NCBI GenBank assembly: GCA_964390465.1
Contig: CAYMIJ010000004.1
Location: 62,001 to 126,000, forward strand
Source: JADZAI01 sp964390465
GTDB lineage: Bacteria > Pseudomonadota > Alphaproteobacteria > Micropepsales > Micropepsaceae
Reading direction: 5' to 3'
DNA length: 64,000 nt
The notes under the pieces are model-generated. The model made no database searches. It was not told where the DNA came from and saw nothing but the letters and a program-made list of their open reading frames with translations. Of this stretch, positions 16,322 to 24,717 are shown piece after piece; position 1 is the first letter of the stretch; the number at the start of each line of letters is the position of its first letter. The position numbers and the translations under genes are program-made.

Positions 16322-16795
16322 ATGACTGACGATCTTCTTGAAGAACGATTGCCCGAAATCCCGGCGGGCTATTCGTTGATGAACTGGCATCAGGGCTTTG
16401 GCCGCCAGATCGGCCCGCTCTATGAAAAGGACAGCGCGGATGGCACCTATCTGCGGGGATTCCTGGTTTCGGAGCATCACACCAATGGGATGCGTAACTG
16501 TCATGGCGGGATGCTGATGGCATTTGCCGATATGGCTTTTGGTCATGCCATCAGTGTGAATGTCCACCGATATTGGGTGACGGTGCGTCTCATCACTGAC
16601 TTTATATCTTCCGCTCGCATCGGTGAGTTCGTTGAGGGCACCGGTGAAATCGTGGGGGCGGACAATGACCTGTTCACCGTGCGCGGTCGTATCTGGACTG
16701 GCGACAGGGTCATCATGACTGGCACGGGTGTCTTTAAAGCATTGGGGACAAGACCCCAGCGGCGAGCCATGGCTGAGCAGGCGGGAACGTCATGA
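16322..16795 (+). CDS. PaaI-family hotdog-fold thioesterase
   Basis: A 157-residue thioesterase expected to hydrolyse an acyl- or aryl-CoA. The hotdog active-site block N-C-H-G-G-M-L-M-A-F-A-D-M-A-F-G, with His-Gly-Gly and the downstream Asp, lies near the middle. V-R-L-I-T-D-F-I and the closing strand follow. An alternative ATG at 16280 would add 14 residues; neither start has a strong ribosome site. The last 4 nt overlap the start of the alpha/beta hydrolase, so the two are translationally coupled and may act on related esters or thioesters. Confidence 0.82.
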   Translation: MTDDLLEERLPEIPAGYSLMNWHQGFGRQIGPLYEKDSADGTYLRGFLVSEHHTNGMRNCHGGMLMAFADMAFGHAISVNVHRYWVTVRLITDFISSARIGEFVEGTGEIVGADNDLFTVRGRIWTGDRVIMTGTGVFKALGTRPQRRAMAEQAGTS

Positions 16796-17760
16796 GCGGC
16801 AAGATCAATCTCTCTCACGATGAAGGCGGCTCGCGCGGGCCGCTGCGGCCCTATCTGGGCCGTGAACCGGAGGCACCGGCATGGTTCAGCACCGCGATCA
16901 GCCATGTGCCTGAATCCATAAAGGTAGACTGTGGCGGTGTGCGACTGAACGTACTGCGCTGGGGGGATCGCTCCAAGCCGGGACTCGTTCTGGTACATGG
17001 CAATGGTGCTCACGCCTGGTGGTGGGCCTTCATCGCCCCTTATCTCGCCGAGGATTATCACGTCGCGGCGCTCGACCTTTCGGGCATGGGTGATAGCCAG
17101 TGGCGTGACGCCTATGACATGGACATTTACGCGGACGAGCCTATCGCGGTCGCAAAAGCATGCGGCATGTTTGACCATGCCGAGCCGCCTGTGGTGGCCG
17201 GGCACAGCTTTGGTGGCTTTGTCACCATGAATTGTGCTGCAAAGCATGGTGCCCGTCTCGCAGGCGTGATGTTGATCGACTCGCCGGTCAATCCACCCGA
17301 TCGCCCGCATGCCGGACCGCCACATCGCGAATACCGCCCACACCGCGTTTATCCATCGGTTACGGAAGCTCTTGCCCGGTTTCGTCTGGCACCCGAGCAA
17401 CCATGCGACAACCATTTCATCATGGACTATGTCGCGCGGCGGTCCCTGAAAGAAGTCGAGGGCGGCGTCACATGGAAGTTTGATCCGGGCGTCTGGCACA
17501 GCTTCCGTTCCGGTGACGCCGCCACACTGCTGCGTTCCATCGCATGCCGTGTTGCCGTTGTGCGTGGCGAGCATTCAGCGCTCATGCCATCGGCTATCGG
17601 CGACTATATGTATGAACTCCTGCACCGTGCGGTGCCCGTGGTCGCCATTCCTGAAGCCCGGCATCATGTGATGCTGGACCAGCCGCTGGCCTTCATCGCC
17701 GCGATGCGCGCGCTTCTGGCAGATTGGAACCACTCACACCCAGCCCGGGTGTTCAGATAG
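16792..17760 (+). CDS. Alpha/beta-hydrolase fold protein
   Basis: A 322-residue hydrolase. The oxyanion loop is LVLVHGNGAHAWWW (about 66-79), the nucleophile elbow G-H-S-F-G-G carries Ser139, and the catalytic histidine is in E-A-R-H-H-V-M-L near residue 285. No transmembrane segment is present, so it is cytoplasmic. It could be an esterase, a lactonase or a C-C bond hydrolase; family membership does not separate these. It overlaps the thioesterase gene by ATGA and converges on the gene at 17764. Confidence 0.88.
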   Translation: MSGKINLSHDEGGSRGPLRPYLGREPEAPAWFSTAISHVPESIKVDCGGVRLNVLRWGDRSKPGLVLVHGNGAHAWWWAFIAPYLAEDYHVAALDLSGMGDSQWRDAYDMDIYADEPIAVAKACGMFDHAEPPVVAGHSFGGFVTMNCAAKHGARLAGVMLIDSPVNPPDRPHAGPPHREYRPHRVYPSVTEALARFRLAPEQPCDNHFIMDYVARRSLKEVEGGVTWKFDPGVWHSFRSGDAATLLRSIACRVAVVRGEHSALMPSAIGDYMYELLHRAVPVVAIPEARHHVMLDQPLAFIAAMRALLADWNHSHPARVFR

Positions 17761-17763
17761 CCG

Positions 17764-18258
17764 TTACTGTTGCGGGGACACTGTACTTATGTGACCTGCA
17801 ATGATCTCGCCTTCTGAGCCAGCAGGCCGCATGATCGAGAGTGTCATGATGCCCTTGAGCAATTCGTGCTCTTTGCCGTTCTTATCCTGCCCATACATGG
17901 TGAAGGGGATGATGACCTCGCCAGATGTGTCACTCGTCTCCAGGACACGCCAGGTGCCCAGCCCTTCGATGCGGAGCCCGGCATGACTGGTCAGCATGGC
18001 TCTGAACATGGCAAGCGCCTGTTCCTTGCTGGCAGCGACTTCCTTGCCGTTCTCAGCCCATGAAAAACCGTGAGACCCGGAAATCACGGCGTCGAGTGTT
18101 TCCAGGCTGGCATGGTTGAGTCCCCCCTCTACGAAGGCTGTTGCCACATCCTGCAGGATGGCAGCCTTCGTCACCGGAGGCGGCGCCACATTGGCAAACG
18201 TCGTGCTGCTAAACAGGAGTCCAACACCAACGACGAGTGCAGATCTGGTGATGATCAT
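17764..18258 (-). CDS. Exported hypothetical protein (SnoaL/NTF2-like)
   Basis: A 164-residue protein with a signal peptide (MIITRSALVVGVGLLFSSTTFA). The mature region, including G-S-H-G-F-S-W-A, an alpha helix, then W-R-V-L-E-T-S-D and a V-x-I-P-F-T-M-Y-G strand, looks like a cone-shaped NTF2/SnoaL-like fold. No catalytic residues are evident, so this is a fold guess only. The ATG at 18258 is chosen because GGAGAAAGG precedes it. It is divergent from the CXXCH protein, with which it shares a 162-nt promoter region. Confidence 0.6.
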   Translation of the reverse strand: MIITRSALVVGVGLLFSSTTFANVAPPPVTKAAILQDVATAFVEGGLNHASLETLDAVISGSHGFSWAENGKEVAASKEQALAMFRAMLTSHAGLRIEGLGTWRVLETSDTSGEVIIPFTMYGQDKNGKEHELLKGIMTLSIMRPAGSEGEIIAGHISTVSPQQ

Positions 18259-18420
18259 AGTAAAATGCCTTTCTCCCACCTGGTCAGTATCGCTCCACAT
18301 TGCGTCGATGTGATTGGCAGTCAACGTCGGTGTCGTTGTGTCACCAATGCAGTCGGCCTCCGCACCTGACCGACGGACGAAGAAAGTAGCATTGTCCGAC
18401 GCTCAATCAGCGATGTTACA

Positions 18421-18873
18421 ATGCTTTATCTGGCGGCCCTGCTTACTGCTGGTCTTGTGGCTAACCCGTCACCAGCCCCGGCGGCTGAAACGTACCCAGA
18501 ACTCCTCACTGTCATGCACGACATCCAGCGCTATGCAGAAAAGCTGTGGTTGAGCGGCGGGGCTCAGAACGCTGAACTCGCTGAATGGTATCGATGGAAA
18601 ATTGTGAAGGAACAAAAACGCATTCGCGAAGGCCGCACTCAACCCTATGCCTACAATGGCTGGGATGCCCAGGACCTGATTGCCATGCTGGACGAGCCAC
18701 TGGAACAACTTGAGGTTGTTTTTACCCATAAGGATTGGTCTGGCTTTTCAGCGGCCTTCGAGAACCTCACCAGCCACTGCAACGCCTGCCATGTGGCGAC
18801 GGAACATCCTTTCATACGGATCACCACACCCACCGACACGCGCCCTTATCCCAGCCAAGACTTCACGCCCTGA
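18421..18873 (+). CDS. Small exported protein with one c-type heme motif (CXXCH)
   Basis: A 150-residue protein with a short signal peptide ending P-A-P-A-A (about residue 22). It is largely helical (residues 25-115, charged and Trp/Tyr-containing) and has a single C-N-A-C-H motif at residues 120-124 near the C-terminus. Heme near the C-terminus of a helical bundle is the arrangement of class II (cytochrome c'-like) proteins, and V-A-T-E-H-P follows it. I recognise no named family. The presence of exactly one CXXCH in an exported protein supports covalent heme, but a chance motif cannot be excluded. Confidence 0.6.
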   Translation: MLYLAALLTAGLVANPSPAPAAETYPELLTVMHDIQRYAEKLWLSGGAQNAELAEWYRWKIVKEQKRIREGRTQPYAYNGWDAQDLIAMLDEPLEQLEVVFTHKDWSGFSAAFENLTSHCNACHVATEHPFIRITTPTDTRPYPSQDFTP

Positions 18874-18920
18874 ATCCCACTGCGATTGGGGCAGGGCTAC
18901 ACTCGGTCAGGGAATGGATG

Positions 18921-20333
18921 CTAGCCCAGCGCCTTGACGATCTCTTCCGTCATCTTCTTGGCGTCGGCGAACAGCATCATCGTGTTGTCGCGGAAGAACA
19001 GCTCGTTTTCCACGCCTGCATAGCCGGAGCCCATGCCGCGCTTGATGAACAGCACCGTCTTGGCTTTTTCGACGTCCAGAATCGGCATGCCGAAAATGGG
19101 TGATTTCGGATCGGTCTTGGCCGACGGGTTGGTCACGTCGTTGGCGCCGATGACATAGGCGACATCGGCCTGCGCGAACTGGCTGTTGATATCCTCCAGC
19201 TCGAATACCTCGTCATAGGGCACGCTGGCTTCAGCGAGCAGCACGTTCATATGGCCGGGCATACGGCCTGCCACCGGATGGATGGCATAGGACACCTTCA
19301 CACCTTCGGCCTTCAGCTTGTCAGCCATTTCGCGCACCGCGTGCTGAGCCTGGGCCACCGCCATGCCATAGCCCGGCACGATGATGACGCTGCCCGCATT
19401 CTTCATGATGAAAGCGGCATCGTCGGCCGAACCCTGCTTGATCGGGCGCGTTTCCTTCTTGTCGGAGGCCGGGCCTGTTTCACCGCCAAAGCCACCAAGG
19501 ATAACCGACAGGAACGAGCGGTTCATGCCTTTGCACATGATGTAGGAAAGGATCGCACCTGATGAGCCGACCAACGCGCCGGTGATCAGCAACGCGGTGT
19601 TCTGCAGGGTGAAGCCCAGTGCCGCTGCCGCCCAGCCCGAATACGAGTTCAGCATCGAGACGACCACCGGCATGTCGGCCCCGCCGATCGGGATGATGAG
19701 TGTCACGCCCAGCGCCAGTGAAAGGGCCGTGATGATCCAGAACAGCCAGCCTGCATTGGCACCGCCATCCGAGCAGAAGGCCCAGATCAGCAGCGCCAGT
19801 GCGACGGCAAGTCCGATATTGATGAGATGGCGGAAGGGCAGGAGGATCGGCGCACCCGACATGCGCCCGTCCAGCTTGGCGAAGGCGATGACGCTGCCTG
19901 AAAAGGTGATGGCGCCGATCGCGATGCCGAGGCCCATTTCGATCAGGCTCTGGGCATGGACCTCACCCAGCTTCGGTCCAATGCCAAAGGCCGCCGGGCT
20001 GTAGACCGCACCGGCCGCCACGAAGACAGCCGCAAGACCGACAAGGCTGTGGAACGCCGCGACCAACTGCGGCATCTGCGTCATCGCGATGCGCTTTGCG
20101 ATGATTGCGCCCGCGCCGCCGCCAATGGCAATGCCGAGGACGATCAGGAACCAGGTGAACCAGCCCGCCCCAGACGTTGCTGAAATCAGCGTGGTGGCGA
20201 TGGCGATACCCATCCCCACCATGCCGTAGAGATTACCACGGCGGCTCGTTGAAGGGCTGGACAAGCCGCGCAGTGCCAGGATGAACAGAACGCCAGCCGC
20301 AAGATACAGCAGCGCCGCAAGATTGGCGTTCAT
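18921..20333 (-). CDS. pntB: NAD(P) transhydrogenase subunit beta
   Basis: PntB contains part of the proton channel and the NADP(H)-binding domain dIII of the proton-translocating transhydrogenase, which makes NADPH from NADH using the proton gradient. The 470-residue product has about nine membrane helices, then domain III. That domain has VIIVPGYGMAVAQAQ, YAIHPVAGRMPGHMNVLLAEA, and the closing G-A-N-D-V-T-N-P-S and K-R-G-M-x-x-G-Y-A. The start is ATG 20333 (GGGGATGAGAGA upstream). It is the last gene of the pnt operon. Confidence 0.96.
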   Translation of the reverse strand: MNANLAALLYLAAGVLFILALRGLSSPSTSRRGNLYGMVGMGIAIATTLISATSGAGWFTWFLIVLGIAIGGGAGAIIAKRIAMTQMPQLVAAFHSLVGLAAVFVAAGAVYSPAAFGIGPKLGEVHAQSLIEMGLGIAIGAITFSGSVIAFAKLDGRMSGAPILLPFRHLINIGLAVALALLIWAFCSDGGANAGWLFWIITALSLALGVTLIIPIGGADMPVVVSMLNSYSGWAAAALGFTLQNTALLITGALVGSSGAILSYIMCKGMNRSFLSVILGGFGGETGPASDKKETRPIKQGSADDAAFIMKNAGSVIIVPGYGMAVAQAQHAVREMADKLKAEGVKVSYAIHPVAGRMPGHMNVLLAEASVPYDEVFELEDINSQFAQADVAYVIGANDVTNPSAKTDPKSPIFGMPILDVEKAKTVLFIKRGMGSGYAGVENELFFRDNTMMLFADAKKMTEEIVKALG

Positions 20334-20369
20334 TCTCTCATCCCCCAAACCCGGCCACAGCCGGATGAA

Positions 20370-20654
20370 TTACCGGCCTGATGTCGACAGGCCCTTCATG
20401 TCAGCGGGCGTCACCACCCGGCTCGACACCATGAACAGGAAGGCGATGCCAGCACAGGCAGCCGCCCCAATCAGGAAGAACATCTGACCCTGATTCTGGA
20501 TCCACAGCGCCAGAAGCGCGATGCCAACGGCCAGGATGATAAAGCCCGCCGCACGCATCATGCGCCCAAGGCTGAGCAGCGCCATCAGCAGGCTGACCGC
20601 GCCCGCGCCAACGATCACATAAAACGCCAGATCCTGCATCGGGATGTTACCCAT
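20370..20654 (-). CDS. Small membrane protein inside the pnt operon
   Basis: A 94-residue protein with three hydrophobic helices (about 9-28, 33-50, 56-76) and a short charged tail. It lies between pntA2 and pntB with only 12 and 36 nt gaps, and GGAGAG precedes its ATG, so it is co-transcribed with the transhydrogenase. It is not one of the three known subunits and I do not recognise it. An accessory or assembly role, or lateral contact with the membrane domain, can be inferred from position only. Confidence 0.7.
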   Translation of the reverse strand: MGNIPMQDLAFYVIVGAGAVSLLMALLSLGRMMRAAGFIILAVGIALLALWIQNQGQMFFLIGAAACAGIAFLFMVSSRVVTPADMKGLSTSGR

Positions 20655-20666
20655 GGCCGCTCTCCT

Positions 20667-20966
20667 TCAGTGTTTGGCCTTAGCCTTGTACATGGCGAGC
20701 ATGCGCTGGGTGACGAGGAAGCCCCCGAAAATGTTTACGCTGGCGAGGATCACCGCAAGGAACCCAAACAGCTTTGACACCCACGAGGCCGCACCCAGTG
20801 CTGGCACCGCCAGTGCAATGAGTGCACCCACAATGATGACGGAGGATATGGCGTTGGTCACAGCCATCAGAGGTGTGTGCAATGCAGGCGTGACGCTCCA
20901 CACCACGAAATAGCCAATAAAGATAGCCAGTACGAACAACGAGAAGAACGAGACGAAGTGATCCAT
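20667..20966 (-). CDS. pntAB: NAD(P) transhydrogenase subunit alpha-2 (membrane part)
   Basis: A 99-residue protein with three to four membrane helices corresponding to the C-terminal membrane portion of the E. coli alpha subunit. The highly conserved W-S-V-T-P-A-L-H-T-P-L-M-A-V-T-N-A-I-S-S is present. Alphaproteobacteria split the alpha subunit into a soluble alpha-1 and this alpha-2, and the two genes lie in order here, 9 nt apart. It contributes to the proton pathway together with PntB. Confidence 0.95.
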   Translation of the reverse strand: MDHFVSFFSLFVLAIFIGYFVVWSVTPALHTPLMAVTNAISSVIIVGALIALAVPALGAASWVSKLFGFLAVILASVNIFGGFLVTQRMLAMYKAKAKH

Positions 20967-20975
20967 GATGTTCGC

Positions 20976-22106
20976 CTATCCCTGAAGGTTCGGATGCACG
21001 ATTGCGCCGTCGCGCGCCACGAGCGCGCCTTTTACGATCTCGTCGTCCCACGGCACGTTCAGCGCCTTGGTAGACTTGTCGATCAGCAGCGTGACGAGGT
21101 TGAGGAGGTTTTTGGCGTAAAGGTTGGACGAATCCTGCGCGATGCGGCTTGGCACATTCAGATGCCCCATCAGCGAGACGCCATTCACCTCAACCACCTC
21201 ACCGGGCTTGGACAGCGGGCAGTTGCCGCCCTGTTCGACGGCGAGATCGACGATGATTGAACCGGGTTTCATCGAGGCGACCATTTCTTCGGTGATCAGC
21301 ACCGGTGCCTTGCGGCCGGGGATCAGCGCGGTGCAGATGGCGATGTCCTGCTTCCTGATGGTCTCAGCGATCAGGGCCGCCTGTTTCGCCTGATATTCAG
21401 CGCTCATTGGCTTGGCGTATCCAGCGGCGGTTTCAGCCTGTTTGAACTCGTCGTCGATCACCGCCACGAAAGTCGCGCCGAGCGATTCAACCTGTTCCTT
21501 GGCAGCGGGCCGCACGTCGGTGGCCGAGACGATCGCTCCGAGGCGGCGTGCTGTGGCGATGGCCTGCAAGCCCGCGACGCCTGCGCCGAACACCATGACG
21601 CGGGCCGGGGCGACTGTGCCCGCCGCCGTCATCATCATGGGCATGGCACGGCTGAAGGCTGCGGCGGCATCAAGAACCGCCTTGTAACCGGCGAGGTTGG
21701 CCTGGCTGGACAGGGCGTCCATCGCCTGCGCGCGCGAAATGCGCGGCACGAACTCCATCGCCATCAAGGCACGGCCATTAGCTGACAAAGGTGCCAGCTG
21801 TTCCTTTTCGCCATATGGCGCCAGCAATCCGATGACCAATGCCCCCGGCTTGGCGTTGGCAAGCACCTCGGCCTGAGGGCGCTGCACGCACAGGATGATG
21901 TCGGCATCGGCGACAGTTGCGGCAGCATCAGCCGCCATCGTCGCGCCTGCACCTGAAAGGGCAGAATCAGGAATGCGCGATCCTTCACCGGCCCCAGCTT
22001 CGATAGCGACCGATGCACCCAGAGCGATGAGTTTTTTCACCGTTTCAGGCGATGCGGCGATGCGCTTTTCGTGCTCTTGCCGTTCGCGAAGGACCGCAAT
22101 TTTCAT
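20976..22106 (-). CDS. pntAA: NAD(P) transhydrogenase subunit alpha-1 (NAD-binding)
   Basis: A 376-residue soluble subunit (domain dI) that binds NAD(H) and faces the cytoplasm. Characteristic stretches are E-R-x-E-H-E-K-R-I-A-A-S-P-E-T-V, the Rossmann G-A-G-V-A-G-L-Q-A-I-A-T-A-R-R-L-G-A, and the C-terminal M-K-P-G-S-I-I-V-D-L-A-V-E-Q-G-G-N-C. The fold is shared with alanine dehydrogenase, but its neighbours alpha-2 and beta make the assignment certain. The start codon overlaps the preceding subunit IV stop (TGATG). Confidence 0.96.
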   Translation of the reverse strand: MKIAVLRERQEHEKRIAASPETVKKLIALGASVAIEAGAGEGSRIPDSALSGAGATMAADAAATVADADIILCVQRPQAEVLANAKPGALVIGLLAPYGEKEQLAPLSANGRALMAMEFVPRISRAQAMDALSSQANLAGYKAVLDAAAAFSRAMPMMMTAAGTVAPARVMVFGAGVAGLQAIATARRLGAIVSATDVRPAAKEQVESLGATFVAVIDDEFKQAETAAGYAKPMSAEYQAKQAALIAETIRKQDIAICTALIPGRKAPVLITEEMVASMKPGSIIVDLAVEQGGNCPLSKPGEVVEVNGVSLMGHLNVPSRIAQDSSNLYAKNLLNLVTLLIDKSTKALNVPWDDEIVKGALVARDGAIVHPNLQG

Positions 22107-22381
22107 CAGTGACCGCCGGGTGCAGGAGCGGCGGCCGGTTCGCCAGCCGGGGCTGCTTCCTCATGCGCTGCCTGGGGCATTTTTCCGCAGGCATTGAGCT
22201 GTTCAGCGCGCACTTCGGCCTTGGTACAATCGGCCGCATTGGTGCGGGTGAATGCGAGAAAGACCATGAGGAGGGCAATGGCAACCGAGCCCCACTTGGT
22301 CAGAGCCCAGAACAGGTTGTAGGTGGATTTCTGCTCGGAAATGTTCATCGAGCCCGGAACGTAATCGCCATGACCGGCCAT
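22106..22381 (-). CDS. aa3-type cytochrome c oxidase subunit IV-like protein
   Basis: A 91-residue protein with one membrane helix (about residues 27-46). The start H-G-D-Y-V-P-G-S-M-N-I-S-E-Q-K-S-T-Y-N is the signature of the small bacterial aa3 oxidase subunit IV family. The C-terminal tail is Ala/Pro/Glu-rich and contains two Cys after the helix. It is translationally coupled to pntAA (TGATG), an arrangement that links a respiratory accessory protein to the transhydrogenase. The other oxidase genes are elsewhere. GGGG lies upstream of the ATG. Confidence 0.8.
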   Translation of the reverse strand: MAGHGDYVPGSMNISEQKSTYNLFWALTKWGSVAIALLMVFLAFTRTNAADCTKAEVRAEQLNACGKMPQAAHEEAAPAGEPAAAPAPGGH

Positions 22382-22531
22382 GTGTGTGCCCCTGAATCTG
22401 CGCCGCAGCGCGCCTGCTGCCGGGTTACAGCATGTGTCTGCCCCCGGCAAGCCGACCGGTACGTAACCCCGTTGCGCCAGGTGCCCGATCAATGCGGGGC
22501 GCCGGAGGTTGATTGCGCGGGTTGACGTGGC

Positions 22532-23542
22532 ATGGTGCCCGACATGACCAAATATATGCCGGTCGGCACAGTCCACACCATCTTCACCGATAGCGACGTT
22601 CTGAAGGGAAATCTGCTGGGCGATGACCCGAGGCGGCGCGTCGATATCTATGTGCCACACGGCCATGACGGTGCCGGTTTACCGCTGCTGGTGGATCTGG
22701 TCGGCTATACGGGCGGCGGGCCATCGCATACCAACTGGAAGAACTTCGGCGAGAACCTGCCGCAGCGCCTGGATCGCCTGATTGCAGCCGGCACGATGCC
22801 GCCTGCTGTGGTGGCATTCCCGGACTGCTTCACGAAACTGGGCGGCAATCAGTACATCAACTCAGCCGCGATGGGGCGGTGGAGCGACTTTCTGCTGCAC
22901 GAATGCGTGCCGCAGATTGAGCAGCACCTTGGGTGCGGTGGGGCCGGTCGACGCGGCGTGTTTGGCAAAAGCTCTGGCGGTTATGGCGCGATTGCACATG
23001 CCATACTGCACGCCGATTTCTGGTCAGCAGCGGCCTGTCATTCCGGCGATATGGGGTTTGAGCTTTGTTATGCCCGCGATTTCCCCGGCGTATTGCGGGC
23101 ACTCGCCAAGGTGGGTGGTATCAAAGCCTGGCTGGATGGTTTCTTCGCCAGGCCGAAACAGGCCGACAGTGACGTGCACATCCTGATGACACTGGCGATG
23201 GCTGCGACCTACGACCCCGACCCTGATGCGCCCTACGGCGTGCGCCTGCCTGTGACGCACGATACCTGCGAGATCATTCCCGAACGCTGGGCGGCGTGGA
23301 CGGCATGGGATCCGCTGACCCTCGCGCCGAAGCATGTTGCCGCACTGAAATCCCTGAAGGGGCTTTTCATTGATTGCGGCGACGCCGACCAGTTCGATCT
23401 GGTTTACGGCGCGCGCCGCCTTCATCGCCTGCTTGATGCGGCGGGGGTAGCGCATGTCTATGAGGAGTTTTCCGACAACCATTCCTCCATCGATTACCGC
23501 ATGGATGTCAGCCTGCCATTTCTGGCGAAGGCGCTTAGCTAG
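22532..23542 (+). CDS. Esterase-D-type alpha/beta hydrolase
   Basis: A 336-residue hydrolase of the esterase D/putative esterase family. H-G-H-D-G-A-G-L-P-L-L-V-D-L provides the oxyanion region. The nucleophile is in G-K-S-S-G-G-Y-G-A (about residues 145-153), and F-S-D-N-H-S-S-I-D-Y carries the late catalytic His. The family includes S-formylglutathione hydrolases and antigen-85-like acyltransferases; no membrane helix is present and the substrate is unclear. The start may be ATG 22532 or 22544. The 3' end overlaps the convergent DUF2332 gene by 4 nt. Confidence 0.82.
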   Translation: MVPDMTKYMPVGTVHTIFTDSDVLKGNLLGDDPRRRVDIYVPHGHDGAGLPLLVDLVGYTGGGPSHTNWKNFGENLPQRLDRLIAAGTMPPAVVAFPDCFTKLGGNQYINSAAMGRWSDFLLHECVPQIEQHLGCGGAGRRGVFGKSSGGYGAIAHAILHADFWSAAACHSGDMGFELCYARDFPGVLRALAKVGGIKAWLDGFFARPKQADSDVHILMTLAMAATYDPDPDAPYGVRLPVTHDTCEIIPERWAAWTAWDPLTLAPKHVAALKSLKGLFIDCGDADQFDLVYGARRLHRLLDAAGVAHVYEEFSDNHSSIDYRMDVSLPFLAKALS

Positions 23543-24633
23543 GGTTTCACCCAGACGATCCATGCGCCGTGATGGTTCACTTCGGCGAGTTCCTCTTCGC
23601 TGACCATCACACCGCCCGCATAGCGACGCAGCCGCAGCGGGTATCTGCCGGGGTTGCCACCGCGCGCGATCACATCGACAAAGACGCGATGAACCTCGCG
23701 GCCGCGCGAGGCCTCAAGCAGGATGTTCTCCAGACGCGCCCACATCGGTTCGTTCCACTGATAGGTGACGAAGGAGTGGGTTACGAGGGCTGTATGCTCG
23801 GATGCAACCTTCTCTAACTCCTCCGGCAGATGGGCCAGCGCGTCGCCGGGGCGGATGGGCGGTGGATACGCCAGCGCGATGTCGAAGGCGGATTTCATGC
23901 GCTGGATCCGCTCAGGCCGTCCGGGCCACAGGGTCGCCAGCAGCCAGCGACGGTCCGTCTCGTCCGTCAGATCGACCGGGTTGAGTTCCAGCCCGATCCG
24001 CTGTGCAACGACGGGCCGCTGGTGTGGCACGGGAAGCGGAACCTCGCCCCGCCATTCACAGCTCAGCGTCAGTGCCGATGAAGGGCCACCTTCCAGCACG
24101 CGCCCATCGGTGTGCTCGTAGCGATAGGCGTAACGGTCCCAGTTCATGTTGAGCCCGGCGCTTGGTCCGAGTTCGATGATGTGCAGCGGTTTGCCCGTGC
24201 GGTGCGCTACCTCAGTGTAGCCTGCCCGCAGATAGGTGCAGCGGCGCACTTCGTTGGTGTTGGTCACGCGTGCGGCGATCAGTGCGCCGATGGCTGTGCG
24301 GTGCTGTGCCACGAAGTCACAGAAGACCCCATAAGTCTCCGGCCCGATGGAAACCTCTGCCTCTCCCGGTTTCAGCAGGTGGCTGTAATAGCGCCGCAAC
24401 GCATGGTCCGCGCCGCTGAGCAGGATGTAATGTACTGCCGCCAGAAGCATATTGGCGGGCGGCTGGCCGGGCGAAGCATTGGTTGTAAACTGTTGCATCA
24501 CTTCATCATCAGCGATGGCCAGCGCAAGATGCTCATAAAACGGACAGTCGCCATCCGTCGCGGCAGACCGGGCGAAATAGCGCCAGTATTCCGGCTTCAG
24601 CGCCGTCTGGTTGAAAAGATGAGTGTCCGACAT
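23539..24633 (-). CDS. DUF2332 domain-containing protein
   Basis: A 364-residue protein that matches the bacterial DUF2332 family throughout: F-A-x-S-A-A-T-D-G-D-C-P-F-Y-E-H-L, then Q-P-P-A-N-M-L-L-A-A-V-H-Y-I-L-L, then the E-L-G-P-S-A-G-L-N-M-N-W-D motif that resembles a SAM- or nucleotide-binding glycine loop, and T-H-S-F-V-T-Y-Q-W near the end. The biochemical role is unknown. The ELGPSAGLN segment is compatible with a methyltransferase-like Rossmann fold (inference). It has no obvious operon partner. Confidence 0.8.
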   Translation of the reverse strand: MSDTHLFNQTALKPEYWRYFARSAATDGDCPFYEHLALAIADDEVMQQFTTNASPGQPPANMLLAAVHYILLSGADHALRRYYSHLLKPGEAEVSIGPETYGVFCDFVAQHRTAIGALIAARVTNTNEVRRCTYLRAGYTEVAHRTGKPLHIIELGPSAGLNMNWDRYAYRYEHTDGRVLEGGPSSALTLSCEWRGEVPLPVPHQRPVVAQRIGLELNPVDLTDETDRRWLLATLWPGRPERIQRMKSAFDIALAYPPPIRPGDALAHLPEELEKVASEHTALVTHSFVTYQWNEPMWARLENILLEASRGREVHRVFVDVIARGGNPGRYPLRLRRYAGGVMVSEEELAEVNHHGAWIVWVKP

Positions 24634-24717
24634 GGCATCCTGCTCCGCTTTGCAGCAGCATCGTCACTCATGAGGTGCCGGCGCAACGTTGACGAGCATC
24701 GTCCATATAAATTGGGC

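Noticed and set aside
16543..17574. Long minus-strand frame opposite the thioesterase and hydrolase genes
   Set aside because: It is opposite two well-supported plus-strand genes with catalytic motifs. The translation has no family pattern, and it reflects GC-rich codon bias.
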